Below, in pieces: positions 25,697 to 33,104 of a stretch of DNA of 38,392 bases. The first letter of the stretch is position 1, and each line of letters begins with the position of its first letter. This stretch comes from an uncultured Oscillospiraceae bacterium (GTDB taxonomy: Bacteria; Bacillota; Clostridia; Oscillospirales; Oscillospiraceae): positions 1 to 38,392 of the forward strand of contig CAJFQQ010000021.1 in the NCBI GenBank assembly GCA_904419145.1, written 5' to 3'. Under the pieces are notes generated by a model that was given only the letters and a program-made list of their open reading frames with translations, was not told where the DNA came from and did not search any database. Made by a program: the position numbers and the translations under genes.

Positions 25697-26834
25697 GCTG
25701 CGGGTCATGAGCGTATTCGGCACCCGGCCGGAGGCCATCAAGATGGCGCCTCTGGTGCGGGAGCTGGCCGGGCGGGAGGAGATCGACTCCCTTTGCTGCG
25801 TCACAGCCCAGCACCGTGAGATGCTGGACAGCGTGCTGGAGGTGTTTCATCTTCGGCCGGACTGGGATCTCAATATCATGACCCCCAGGCAGACCCTCTC
25901 CACCATCACCAGCAAGTGCCTCACCGGCATGGATGAGGCCATCGACGCGCTGAAACCGGATCTGATCCTGGTCCACGGGGACACCTCCACCACCTTTGCC
26001 GGAGCGCTCTCTGCCTTTTACCACCAGATCCCGGTGGGCCATGTGGAGGCGGGGCTGCGGACCTACGACAAATACTCTCCTTTCCCGGAGGAGATGAACC
26101 GGAAGCTGGTTTCCGCCATAGCGGATTTGTATTTCTGCCCCACGGAGAACAACCGGCAGAATCTTTTGCGGGAGGGAATCACTCAGGGCCTCTTTGTCAC
26201 AGGTAATACCGTAATCGACGCCCTGAAAACAACGGTACGCAAGGATTATCACTTTACAACGGAAATCCTCAATCAGCTGCCCTATGACAGCAAAAAGGTG
26301 CTCCTGGTGACCTGCCACCGGCGGGAAAACTATGGGGAGCCCATGCGGAACATCATGCTGGCTCTGCGGGAGATTGCAGAGAACAACGAGGACGTGGAGC
26401 TGGTGTACCCGGTCCACCTGAGCCCCGTAGTGCGGGAGGCGGTGGACCAGTATCTCCGGGGGGCTCCCCGTGTCCACCTGATCGACCCGCTGGCCGCAGA
26501 TGAGATGCACAATCTCATGGCTCGGTGCTACCTGGTGCTGACGGATTCCGGCGGACTTCAGGAGGAAGCTCCGGCGCTGGGAAAACCGGTCTTGGTGCTG
26601 CGCCGGGAAACTGAACGACCGGAGGCTGTTGCTGCCGGCACAGTGAAGCTGGCCGGGATCAACAGGGAAACGATTGTGGCAATGGCAGAGGAACTGCTTC
26701 ACAGCACCGGTGCCTATGCCGCCATGGCCCATGCGGTCAATCCCTATGGGGATGGCTTCGCCTGCCGCCGCATTGCCGACGCGATCCTGTGGCATTTTGG
26801 CCGGGGAGAGCGGCCGGAAGATTTCCGAGGATAA
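25689..26834 (+). CDS. wecB: UDP-N-acetylglucosamine 2-epimerase (non-hydrolysing)
   Basis: A 381-residue cytoplasmic enzyme of the GT-B-fold epimerase family (WecB/MnaA), which interconverts UDP-GlcNAc and UDP-ManNAc. It shows VFGTRPEAIKMAPLV at the N terminus, VHGDTSTTFAGALSAFY, GHVEAGLRTYDKYSPFPEEMNR, CHRRENYG and the nucleotide-binding DSGGLQEEAPALGKPVLVLR. UDP-ManNAc is the donor for the linkage unit of wall teichoic acids, so the pairing with tagO is functionally coherent. AGAGGAGAG precedes the ATG at 25689, which overlaps tagO. Confidence 0.94.
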   Translation: MSKLRVMSVFGTRPEAIKMAPLVRELAGREEIDSLCCVTAQHREMLDSVLEVFHLRPDWDLNIMTPRQTLSTITSKCLTGMDEAIDALKPDLILVHGDTSTTFAGALSAFYHQIPVGHVEAGLRTYDKYSPFPEEMNRKLVSAIADLYFCPTENNRQNLLREGITQGLFVTGNTVIDALKTTVRKDYHFTTEILNQLPYDSKKVLLVTCHRRENYGEPMRNIMLALREIAENNEDVELVYPVHLSPVVREAVDQYLRGAPRVHLIDPLAADEMHNLMARCYLVLTDSGGLQEEAPALGKPVLVLRRETERPEAVAAGTVKLAGINRETIVAMAEELLHSTGAYAAMAHAVNPYGDGFACRRIADAILWHFGRGERPEDFRG

Positions 26835-26858
26835 GGAGCAGAGACAGGGAGGTGCCCA

Positions 26859-27596
26859 TTGGATAAGAAGAGGATGGCGATATTTTCCATTTCGTTTGGT
26901 ATCCTCATCATGGTGGTTGTCCTGCTCTTGGTGCGGGGGACGGCTAGGCGTTCTGGGCATATCCAGCTCCCGGATGCCAGTACGGGAACCTCCAGCGGAC
27001 AGCCATCGGAAGATGACAGCGGCGCTTTGGCGGTAGTAGAGATCCGGACCGATACTGTGCAGCTTGCCATTGAGGTGATGGAGCGGCCTATGGCCTATAC
27101 AGAGCGGGTAACGGTGGAAACCTTTTGGAGTGGAGGCTCCGGTACAGCGGAAAGCACGGTCTATGTCCGGGACAACCTGCTGCGGATGGATACCACTCTG
27201 GCCAGCGGCAGTGTCCGCCATCTGCTCACCGGCGGAGAGCACAGCTATATCTGGTACGACGAGGACACAGACTATGTCATGCTGGAGGCTGGCGACTTTA
27301 CCAGCGATGCGGAGTTGCGCATCCCCACGTATGAGGACATTCTGGTCCTGGATCAGGAGGATATCACCGATGCCGGCTATGGGGACTATGAGAGTACCTA
27401 CTGTATCTATGTGGTGACCGATGACGGGGCGGGCTATGTGACCCGATACTGGATCGGAACGGAGACCGGTCTCCTCACCGCCTGCGAGCGCTACTGGGAG
27501 GGGGAACTGGTCTACCGCATGACGACCGCGGAACTGACCATTGGGCAGGCAGACGACACCATGTTTCTCCTGCCGGATGGCGAGCAGCCGAGCTGA
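26859..27596 (+). CDS. Anchored extracytoplasmic protein, unknown
   Basis: A 245-residue protein with a basic start and one transmembrane helix (about residues 7-26, FSISFGILIMVVVLLLV). The helix is followed by a Ser/Gly-rich linker and a beta-rich outer domain (about 60-240) containing strand repeats such as RVTVETFWSGGSG, TVYVRDNLLRMD and YIWYDEDTDYVMLEAGDF, which recall LolA-like or outer-membrane-carrier-like folds that bind lipid. That comparison is only a guess. The start is TTG at 26859 with GGGAGG seven bases before; an ATG at 26874 is the alternative. It closes the trpS-tagO-wecB operon, which suggests a role at the cell wall. Confidence 0.65.
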   Translation: MDKKRMAIFSISFGILIMVVVLLLVRGTARRSGHIQLPDASTGTSSGQPSEDDSGALAVVEIRTDTVQLAIEVMERPMAYTERVTVETFWSGGSGTAESTVYVRDNLLRMDTTLASGSVRHLLTGGEHSYIWYDEDTDYVMLEAGDFTSDAELRIPTYEDILVLDQEDITDAGYGDYESTYCIYVVTDDGAGYVTRYWIGTETGLLTACERYWEGELVYRMTTAELTIGQADDTMFLLPDGEQPS

Positions 27597-27671
27597 AAAA
27601 CCGATGCAGCGGCTTTGACGCCTCGGAGCGGACCTTTTATTCATCATTCAACGATTTTGATGGGTTAGAGA

Positions 27672-27711
27672 AAACGTAGAGGGACGGTATGCATACCGTC
27701 CCTCTACGTTT
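27672..27711. terminator. 40-bp perfect palindrome, likely bidirectional terminator
   Basis: Positions 27672-27691 and 27692-27711 form a perfect inverted repeat without a loop, starting AAACGTAGAGGGACGG and ending in CTCTACGTTT. It lies between convergent genes and has AAA and TTT at its ends, so it can act as a terminator both ways, though T runs are short. The AGGGACGG/CCGTCCCT core resembles the short palindromic repeats scattered in related gut Clostridia, so it may be a copy of a dispersed element. Confidence 0.7.
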
Positions 27712-27727
27712 GTTATCGGTTGCCGGA

Positions 27728-28000
27728 CTACAGCAAAAACAACAGCCCGAGGGCCATCAACAGCTCCTCATCCTCCCCCTGGTCGAATAAAAACAGCAGG
27801 ATCAGAAGCAGAAGGATATCCCCCTTGTCGATATCCCCCAGGTGCAGCTTCTCCAGGATCTGGTCCACGAAGCCGCCGTGCCGCCCGTCCTCTCTGGGCG
27901 GCGGGTTGTGGAAGGGGGGTGGGGGTGGAGGAGAGGTGCGCTCCTGACGGGGGATCTGCTGATAGACGCCGTCGTCATTCTGTATGTAGCGGTTATACAT
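27728..28000 (-). CDS. Unknown protein with Pro-rich segment and acidic hydrophobic tail
   Basis: A 90-residue protein, unrecognised by function, with an unusual make-up. It begins MYNRYIQNDDGVYQQIPRQ, continues with a polyproline segment (SPPPPPPFHNPPP, about 23-35), then FVDQILEKLHLGDIDKGDILLLLILLFLFDQGEDEELLMALGLLFLL split by acidic residues. The hydrophobic end might be a membrane-interacting or self-assembling segment. Similar proteins with the same start and end occur in Oscillospiraceae according to my memory of such genomes. Start chosen at ATG 28000, with GGGGGACGG upstream and an eight-base overlap with the preceding gene. Confidence 0.7.
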   Translation of the reverse strand: MYNRYIQNDDGVYQQIPRQERTSPPPPPPFHNPPPREDGRHGGFVDQILEKLHLGDIDKGDILLLLILLFLFDQGEDEELLMALGLLFLL

Positions 28001-28421
28001 GGCCGTCCCCCAGTGTCCCCAGGAACTGCTTTCCCAGGTGGAGCATTTTGGCGATCTGCAGTGCTCGGTCCACCTTATCCCGGCGGCTCTCCTTGAGATA
28101 GGGGCGCAGGGCATAGAGGAACTGCCTGCGCTGATTGTCCTGGGGGCCGTTGAGCTCCCGCATCAGCGGCAGCAGGCGCCCGATCACCGACGGGTCGATC
28201 TGCCCCAGCAGGGAAGAGAGGTTGCCAAGATCCGGGGCCGCGGGGTCCGAGCCCGTCTGGGACGGAGGCGGCTCGGCCTGTGCCGTCTCACCGGCGGCAG
28301 TGCCGCTGTCCTGAGACGGGGACGGCGCGCCGGCGCCCAGGGACTGGGCCAGGGAGGCCACCTGAGCCATAGCGTCCGGGTTGGACAGGATCGCATTTAG
28401 TTTTTCCTCAAAGTCACTCAC
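27993..28421 (-). CDS. Unknown helical protein, cluster middle gene
   Basis: A 142-residue acidic protein that I do not recognise. An N-terminal helix bundle (FEEKLNAILSNPDAMAQVASLAQSLG, about 4-29) is joined by a Pro/Ser/Gly-rich disordered linker (about 30-63) to a C-terminal helical region (about 65-142) with LLPLMRELNGPQDNQRRQFLYALRPYLKESRRDKVDRALQIAKML. The N-terminal phrase NPDAMAQV resembles the first gene of the cluster. It overlaps the next gene by eight bases. No enzyme motif or membrane segment is visible. Probably a structural or scaffold protein. Confidence 0.7.
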   Translation of the reverse strand: MSDFEEKLNAILSNPDAMAQVASLAQSLGAGAPSPSQDSGTAAGETAQAEPPPSQTGSDPAAPDLGNLSSLLGQIDPSVIGRLLPLMRELNGPQDNQRRQFLYALRPYLKESRRDKVDRALQIAKMLHLGKQFLGTLGDGHV

Positions 28422-28445
28422 GATGCGCTGCCCTCCCCCCGCAGT

Positions 28446-28697
28446 TTACTGCTCCATGGTCCGGTTGATCCGTTCCACCACCTGGGCCCCCTCCGGCGTG
28501 CGCACCAGATCCTGGATGATCCGGGAGATGTCGGTGGTATCCCCCTTGGCGGCGGCGCCGGCCGCCCGCTTCAGATTGCCGCTGCCGGCCTGCTGGTTGA
28601 TCAGCTGGACCAGCCGTTTCCCGTCCGGGGAGTTCATCAGCTGCAGCAGGGCGCCCTTGTTGGCCTGTAGTTGCTTCATCACATCATTGCTGTCCAT
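28446..28697 (-). CDS. Unknown small helical protein, cluster first gene
   Basis: An 83-residue protein made almost entirely of helices, with MDSNDVMKQLQANKGALLQLMNSPDGKRLVQLINQQAG near the start and ISRIIQDLVRTPEGAQVVERINRTMEQ at the end. The two halves share the pattern S/TPxGxxxVxxIN, which suggests an internal duplication. GGGGGAAGCCT precedes the ATG at 28697. The next gene begins 24 bases downstream, and the promoter upstream has a -10 resembling sporulation mother-cell promoters. Function unknown. Confidence 0.7.
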   Translation of the reverse strand: MDSNDVMKQLQANKGALLQLMNSPDGKRLVQLINQQAGSGNLKRAAGAAAKGDTTDISRIIQDLVRTPEGAQVVERINRTMEQ

Positions 28698-28733
28698 AGG
28701 CTTCCCCCATTTTGATTGATTGGATGGATACTG

Positions 28734-28763
28734 TATTATATGAGGGGGACATGAAAAATGTGA
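28734..28763 (-). promoter_or_regulatory. Promoter of the unknown three-gene cluster
   Basis: On the minus strand the -10 is CATATAATA (28734-28742), which contains TATAAT and also fits the CATAnnnTA pattern of SigK and the CATA-type -10 of SigE. No SigA -35 is found at 16-18 bases, but an AC is present about 17 bases upstream, the minimal -35 of SigK promoters. A sporulation promoter is possible; the -35 of two bases is weak evidence. Confidence 0.45.
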
Positions 28764-28797
28764 GAGAAACCCATTCGATGGAGCGGCGCAGAAGCGG

Positions 28798-28828
28798 AAA
28801 AAGGGCGGCGGGAATCTTCCCGCCGCCT
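28798..28828 (-). terminator. Terminator after the DUF3795 gene
   Basis: GGCGGCGGGAA (28804-28814) pairs with TTCCCGCCGCC (28817-28827). Read on the minus strand, it is followed by CTTTTT (from 28798-28803). It lies four bases past the stop of the DUF3795 gene and separates nth-DUF3795 from the unknown cluster. Confidence 0.88.
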
Positions 28829-28831
28829 GTA

Positions 28832-29392
28832 TCATGGTTTTGCCCGCGGTTTTTTCCGCAGGGACAGGGAGACGCCCTGCCGCTGCGCCAGCGCTGTCAG
28901 CGCGCCTACCGCAGCTGCCTCCCGCTCCGGGAGTCCCTCCAGACCGTCGGACGCAGCGCGGATCTCCGCCATGACAGCATGGAGGTTCGGAAGCGGCAGA
29001 AGGTTTACGGCGGTGCAGAAAAACGTCTTTTTCCGTCCGGCGTTATAGCCCCCCAGCAGCTCCTCCAGAATCTCTGTTTTGGCATCCAGCTCCGCACGGA
29101 AAGCATCCGGTCCCATTTCCTGAAAGCGCTGGATGTCCCTGGGAGCGCTGCGCGCGGGGAGGAAGGAGTCGTAATCATAAAAGCCCTTGTACCGCTGGCA
29201 GGGGTATTCCCCGCACTGCCAGCAGTATTCCACCCCGCCGTGGGACAAGCTGCACCGGGCAATGGCGCAGGACTGGTTGCCAGCTCCGCCGCCGCAGCCG
29301 GGGCAGCCGTTTGCCATGTGGTGAATAGGGCACAGCCCACACATCAGCCCGCACAGGGAGAAACGGGGATCGGGCCGGTCGAAGCCCTTCAC
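28832..29392 (-). CDS. DUF3795 cysteine-rich protein
   Basis: A 186-residue protein with an N-terminal cysteine-rich DUF3795 domain (about 8-75). The motif CGLMCGLCPIH is followed by CPGCGGG, CAIARCSLSHG and YCWQCGEYPCQRY, giving about ten cysteines that may bind zinc or an iron-sulfur cluster. The C-terminal half is helical and basic (SLSLRKKPRAKP at the end). The GTG start overlaps the nth stop codon (GTGA) with AGGAGG only one base before it, so initiation is probably by coupling to nth. Function unknown. Confidence 0.82.
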   Translation of the reverse strand: MKGFDRPDPRFSLCGLMCGLCPIHHMANGCPGCGGGAGNQSCAIARCSLSHGGVEYCWQCGEYPCQRYKGFYDYDSFLPARSAPRDIQRFQEMGPDAFRAELDAKTEILEELLGGYNAGRKKTFFCTAVNLLPLPNLHAVMAEIRAASDGLEGLPEREAAAVGALTALAQRQGVSLSLRKKPRAKP

Positions 29393-30039
29393 GCCTCCTG
29401 CCCTCCGTTCCAGTGGTCGCACCAGGGGCGCAGGGTGCAGTGCTCGCAGTCCGGACGCCGGGCCACGCACACCGCACGGCCATGGAGGACCATCCGGTGG
29501 CAGAAGGCGTTGCTCTCCTCCGGCGGGATACACTGGCGCAGCTGCATCTCCACCTTCAGCGGGTCCTTGCTGCCGTCCGTGATGCCCAGGAGCCCGGTGA
29601 TGCGGATGCAGTGGGTATCGCAGACATAGCCCTCCTTGCCGTAGATATCCCCCAGGATCAGGTTGGCGGTTTTGCGGCCTACGCCGGGGAGCTTCAGCAG
29701 GTCCTCCATGTTGTCCGGCACCCGTCCGCCGTACTCGCTGAGCAGCATCTTGCTGGCCGCCACAATGTCCCGGGCCTTGGCCCGCCAGAACCCGGTGGAG
29801 TGGATGATCTCTCCCACCTCCTCCTCGCTGGCCGCGGCCAGGGACTCCAGGGTGGGGAACTTTTCGTAGAGCACCGGCGTCACAAGGTTGACCCGGGCGT
29901 CGGTGCACTGGGCCGCCAGACGCACGGAGAACAACAGCTCATAGGCCTTGTCCGGATCGTATTCCAGGGAGCACTCGGCGCCGGGGTACAGGCGTTTGAG
30001 CTCCTCAATGATCTGATGGATGGTCGCTTGGTCCTTCAT
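29389..30039 (-). CDS. nth: Endonuclease III
   Basis: A 216-residue DNA glycosylase with AP lyase activity that removes oxidised pyrimidines. The helix-hairpin-helix is LKLPGVGRKTANLIL (116-130) with the catalytic Lys123, and the catalytic Asp141 is in VCDTHCIR. The 4Fe-4S cluster ligands are Cys191, Cys198, Cys201 and Cys207 (spacing 6-2-5), as in E. coli Nth. GAGGTGAGAATACG precedes the ATG. It is translationally coupled to the DUF3795 gene. Confidence 0.97.
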   Translation of the reverse strand: MKDQATIHQIIEELKRLYPGAECSLEYDPDKAYELLFSVRLAAQCTDARVNLVTPVLYEKFPTLESLAAASEEEVGEIIHSTGFWRAKARDIVAASKMLLSEYGGRVPDNMEDLLKLPGVGRKTANLILGDIYGKEGYVCDTHCIRITGLLGITDGSKDPLKVEMQLRQCIPPEESNAFCHRMVLHGRAVCVARRPDCEHCTLRPWCDHWNGGQEA

Positions 30040-30160
30040 CGTATTCTCACCTCGTCCACCATCCTATCATACCTTTCGACAAATTACGAGGAAAAAATTC
30101 TGTGCAAAGGCAAAAATCTGTGATAGAATACCAACTTGACAGGAACGAGGAGGAAACAAT

Positions 30161-30631
30161 ATGCGTCTTTACTTCAAACAGCGGATCTTTTCCTGGCTGG
30201 ACAGCTATGATATTTACGACGAGGCGGGGAATACCGTCTACACGGTGGAGGGAAAGCTCAGCTGGGGCCACTGCCTCCACATATTGGATGCGCAAGGGGT
30301 ACATATCGGTACGGTGCAGGAGAAGGTGTTCTCCTTCCTGCCTCAGTTCGAGCTGTACATAGGGGAGGAGTATATCGGCTGCATCCGCAAGGAGTTTACC
30401 TTCTTCAAGCCCCAGTTCACCATCGACTGCAACGACTGGCAGGTGGATGGGGCGTGGATGGAGTGGGATTACCAGATCACCAGCCCCTCCGCCGGGCATA
30501 TTGCCACTATCACCAAGGAGATTTTCCACTGGGCGGACACCTATGTCATCGACGTCACCCACCCGGCGGATGCCCTGGGGGCGCTGATGGTGGTGCTGGC
30601 CATTGACGCGGAGAAGTGCAGCCGCGATTAG
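30161..30631 (+). CDS. LURP-one-related (YxjI-like) protein
   Basis: A 156-residue soluble protein of the LOR/DUF567 family, a Tubby-like beta barrel with a central helix. It starts MRLYFKQRIFSWLDSYDIYDEAGNTVYTVEGKL and has the typical pattern HILDAQGVHIGTVQEKVFSFLPQFELYI, followed by WQVDGAWMEWDYQI. Bacterial members have no proven role; the fold suggests membrane-lipid or phosphoinositide-like binding. GAGGAGG lies seven bases before the ATG. It is followed closely by rarA (17 bases), so it is co-transcribed. Confidence 0.88.
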   Translation: MRLYFKQRIFSWLDSYDIYDEAGNTVYTVEGKLSWGHCLHILDAQGVHIGTVQEKVFSFLPQFELYIGEEYIGCIRKEFTFFKPQFTIDCNDWQVDGAWMEWDYQITSPSAGHIATITKEIFHWADTYVIDVTHPADALGALMVVLAIDAEKCSRD

Positions 30632-30648
30632 GAAACGAGGTGTCAGAT

Positions 30649-31914
30649 TTGGAACAGCCATTGGCCGACCGTATCCGGCCGGAGACGCTGGACGATGTGG
30701 TGGGGCAGAAGCACCTGCTGGGCCCCGGCGGCCTGCTGCGCCGGTTTATCGACAGCGGCAGCAACGCCAATATGATCTTCTACGGCCCCTCCGGCGTGGG
30801 AAAGACTACGGTGGCCAATATCATCGCCAAGCGGACCAGCCGCCCCCTGTACCGGCTCAACGCCACCACCGCCAGCACCCAGGATATCCGGGACATCATG
30901 GGGGATATCGGCACCCTCATTGCCCCCAATGGGGTGCTGCTGTACCTGGATGAGATCCAATACTTCAACAAGCGCCAGCAGCAGAGCCTGCTGGAGTTCA
31001 TGGAAAACGGGAAGATCACCCTCATTGCCTCCACCACGGAGAACCCCTATTTCTGTGTGTTCAACGCCCTGCTCAGCCGCAGCACGGTCTTTGAGTTCAA
31101 GGCCCTCTCGGCGGCGGACGTGTTGCCGGCCATCCAGCGGGGATTTCGCATCGTGGGGGAGGAGAGCAAGCTGCCCCTCTCTGTGGAGGAGGGGGTGGAC
31201 ACCTATATCGCCTCCGCCTGCGGCGGCGATGTGCGCAAGGGCCTCAACGCCGTGGAGTTCCTCTATGAGACGGCGCAGGCCGCGGACGGGCGCCTCACCA
31301 TCACCCTGGCCGACGCCCAGCAGGTTACCCAGCGCAGCGCCATGCGCTACGACCGGGAGGGGGACAACCACTACGACCTGCTCTCGGCCCTCCAGAAGTC
31401 TATCCGGGGCAGCGACCCGGACGCGGCGGTCCACTACCTGGCAAAGCTCCTGGTGGCAGGGGATCTGCTGTCCCCCTGCCGCCGGCTGCTGGTCATCGCC
31501 GCCGAGGATATCGGACTGGCCTATCCCCAAGCCATCCCCATTGTGAAAGCCTGCGTGGACTCCGCGCTGCAGATCGGCCTGCCGGAGGCCCGGCTTCCCT
31601 TGGCGGACGCGGCTATCCTCCTGGCCACGGCGCCCAAGTCCAACACCGGCCATAACGCCATCATCGCCGCTATGGAGGATGTGGAGAAGGGCAGGACCGG
31701 GGACGTGCCCCGGCACCTGCAGAACGTCCATGCCGACTCCACCGGCAGCGGTCCCCACGAGACCTATAAGTATCCCCATGTGTTCCCCAACCGCTGGGTG
31801 GAGCAGCAGTATCTGCCCGATGCGGTGAAAAACGCCAAGTATTATGAATACGGCGACAACAAGACCGAGCAGGCCGCCAAGGCCTACTGGGAGCGCATCA
31901 AGGGGAAGGGGTAA
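30649..31914 (+). CDS. rarA: Replication-associated recombination protein A
   Basis: A 421-residue AAA+ ATPase (RarA/MgsA, related to Mgs1/WRNIP1) that acts at stalled replication forks. PLADRIRPETLDDVVGQKHLLG is the family start. The Walker A is GPSGVGKTT (46-54), Walker B is LYLDEIQ (98-104), sensor 1 follows in ASTTENPYF, and the C-terminal tetramerisation region has the conserved GHNAIIAAMEDV and YKYPHVFPNRWVEQQYLP. The start is TTG at 30649 because AACGAGGTG is six bases before it and it yields the standard N terminus. The end overlaps the minus-strand S1 gene by 17 bases. Confidence 0.94.
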   Translation: MEQPLADRIRPETLDDVVGQKHLLGPGGLLRRFIDSGSNANMIFYGPSGVGKTTVANIIAKRTSRPLYRLNATTASTQDIRDIMGDIGTLIAPNGVLLYLDEIQYFNKRQQQSLLEFMENGKITLIASTTENPYFCVFNALLSRSTVFEFKALSAADVLPAIQRGFRIVGEESKLPLSVEEGVDTYIASACGGDVRKGLNAVEFLYETAQAADGRLTITLADAQQVTQRSAMRYDREGDNHYDLLSALQKSIRGSDPDAAVHYLAKLLVAGDLLSPCRRLLVIAAEDIGLAYPQAIPIVKACVDSALQIGLPEARLPLADAAILLATAPKSNTGHNAIIAAMEDVEKGRTGDVPRHLQNVHADSTGSGPHETYKYPHVFPNRWVEQQYLPDAVKNAKYYEYGDNKTEQAAKAYWERIKGKG

Positions 31915-32833
31915 AGAATGTAGGCGGATAGGGCTTCGCGCACCCCGGCGGCGCATAGTGCCACGCCTGAAGGCAGCCGTCGGTGATATAGTAGTTCAGC
32001 GGCTCCGGCGGCAGAGGTCCCTCCATTTTTTGTAGGATCTGCAGTTTGATTTTCATTTGCTCCGGGCGTATACTCTTGATAAACACGGTCACCGGATCAT
32101 TTTCCTGGATGCCCTCACAGCAGTCGGCAAGGCCCGAGAGATTGGGGGTCAGCTCCACGAACATGCCGTAGTCCTTGATGCCCCGGACCCGCCCGGTGAC
32201 GGTTTCCCCCGGGGCAAACAGCGATGCGTTTTCCAACCATGTGCCAAGAAGCTCTTTATGTGTCAAGGTAAATCGCTTTTCAGCCATATCGACTTCAGAT
32301 ATGGCACATAAAATATTTTGCCCGGTGACAAAGCGCTGAGAGGGGTGCGTAATCCGAGCTACAGAAATATGATCCAGGGGCAGCAGCCCCACCACGCCGC
32401 CCCCGATGTCCACAAAGGCGCCGAACCGCTCCAGGTGGGTGATTTTTCCCCGCACCACTGTGCCGGGAGGACAGCTCTCCAGCAGGAACTGGAGCGCGCG
32501 CTCCTGGGCCTTGCGCCGGGAGAGGATCAGAACCGGCTTTCCGCCGCCGGTGATGGCGATGGATGTGATGATGAACTGGACGCAGTGCCCCACCCGGGAA
32601 AGCACTGCGATCTCCCGGTCAGCGCCGCTGACCAGGGGGGAGACGGCCTCGGCCCGGGGGATGATGCCCTCATAGCCGCGGAAACGGACGTGGAGGTTGT
32701 GCCCGGTGTCACAGCGGACGGCCAGGGCCTCCGCCACCTCTTCTGTTTCGATGAGCTCCTGAACGACGGACAGCGGCAGGGGAGACAGGGGGAGGGGCCC
32801 ATAGCCCTCCGGTAAAATTCGATGATTTTTCAT
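31898..32833 (-). CDS. S1 RNA-binding domain protein
   Basis: A 311-residue cytoplasmic protein related to ribosomal protein S1. The first 120 residues are a less conserved region that may be a degenerate S1 repeat (VRFRGYEGIIPRAEAVSPL). Two clear S1 domains follow, about 125-195 (VVRGKITHLERFGAFVDIGGGVVGLLPLDHIS) and about 208-272 (VTGRVRGIKDYGMFVELTPNLSGLAD). S1 proteins of this size in Clostridia may assist mRNA binding by the ribosome, but the domain number is lower than in E. coli S1. Weak RBS. The 3' end overlaps rarA tail to tail. Confidence 0.85.
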   Translation of the reverse strand: MKNHRILPEGYGPLPLSPLPLSVVQELIETEEVAEALAVRCDTGHNLHVRFRGYEGIIPRAEAVSPLVSGADREIAVLSRVGHCVQFIITSIAITGGGKPVLILSRRKAQERALQFLLESCPPGTVVRGKITHLERFGAFVDIGGGVVGLLPLDHISVARITHPSQRFVTGQNILCAISEVDMAEKRFTLTHKELLGTWLENASLFAPGETVTGRVRGIKDYGMFVELTPNLSGLADCCEGIQENDPVTVFIKSIRPEQMKIKLQILQKMEGPLPPEPLNYYITDGCLQAWHYAPPGCAKPYPPTFFTPSP

Positions 32834-32912
32834 GGCAATACCGTCCTGTTTGGATAATCTAAGACCACTATATGCGCCGTGGGGCGTCTTCGGCACAAGG
32901 AGGCGAACAATC

Positions 32913-33104
32913 GTGGACTTAAAACTGAACCAGCGCGTGGAGCTGAAAAAGCAGCACCCCTGCGGCAGCAGGATCTGGACCATCCACCGGGTGGGCATGG
33001 ATATCAAGCTGCGCTGCGAGGGGTGCGGACATGAGTTGATGCTGCCCCGCCGGAAGGCGGAGAAGGCGATTAAAAGAATACTGCCTGAGGAGAGTGAACC
33101 ATGA
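32913..33104 (+). CDS. DUF951 family protein
   Basis: A 63-residue protein that matches DUF951 over its whole length: LKLNQRVELKKQHPCGSRIWTIHRVGMDIKLRCEGCGHELMLPR, with one Cys near residue 17 and a CxxC pair near 36-39. The fold is probably an S1/OB-like or zinc-ribbon-like nucleic-acid-binding domain; no function is proven. The GTG at 32913 has AAGGAGGCG seven bases upstream. It is divergent from the S1 gene (79 bases apart) and overlaps the 30-residue peptide gene by four bases. Confidence 0.92.
   Translation: MDLKLNQRVELKKQHPCGSRIWTIHRVGMDIKLRCEGCGHELMLPRRKAEKAIKRILPEESEP

Noticed and set aside
25506..27647. A 713-codon open frame antisense to tagO, wecB and the next gene
   Set aside because: Product composition (His, Gln, Arg, Pro rich) matches an antisense shadow, and the plus strand has three well-supported genes.
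30643..31956. Long open frame antisense to rarA
   Set aside because: Shadow of a strongly conserved gene; it has no start signal and no recognisable motif.
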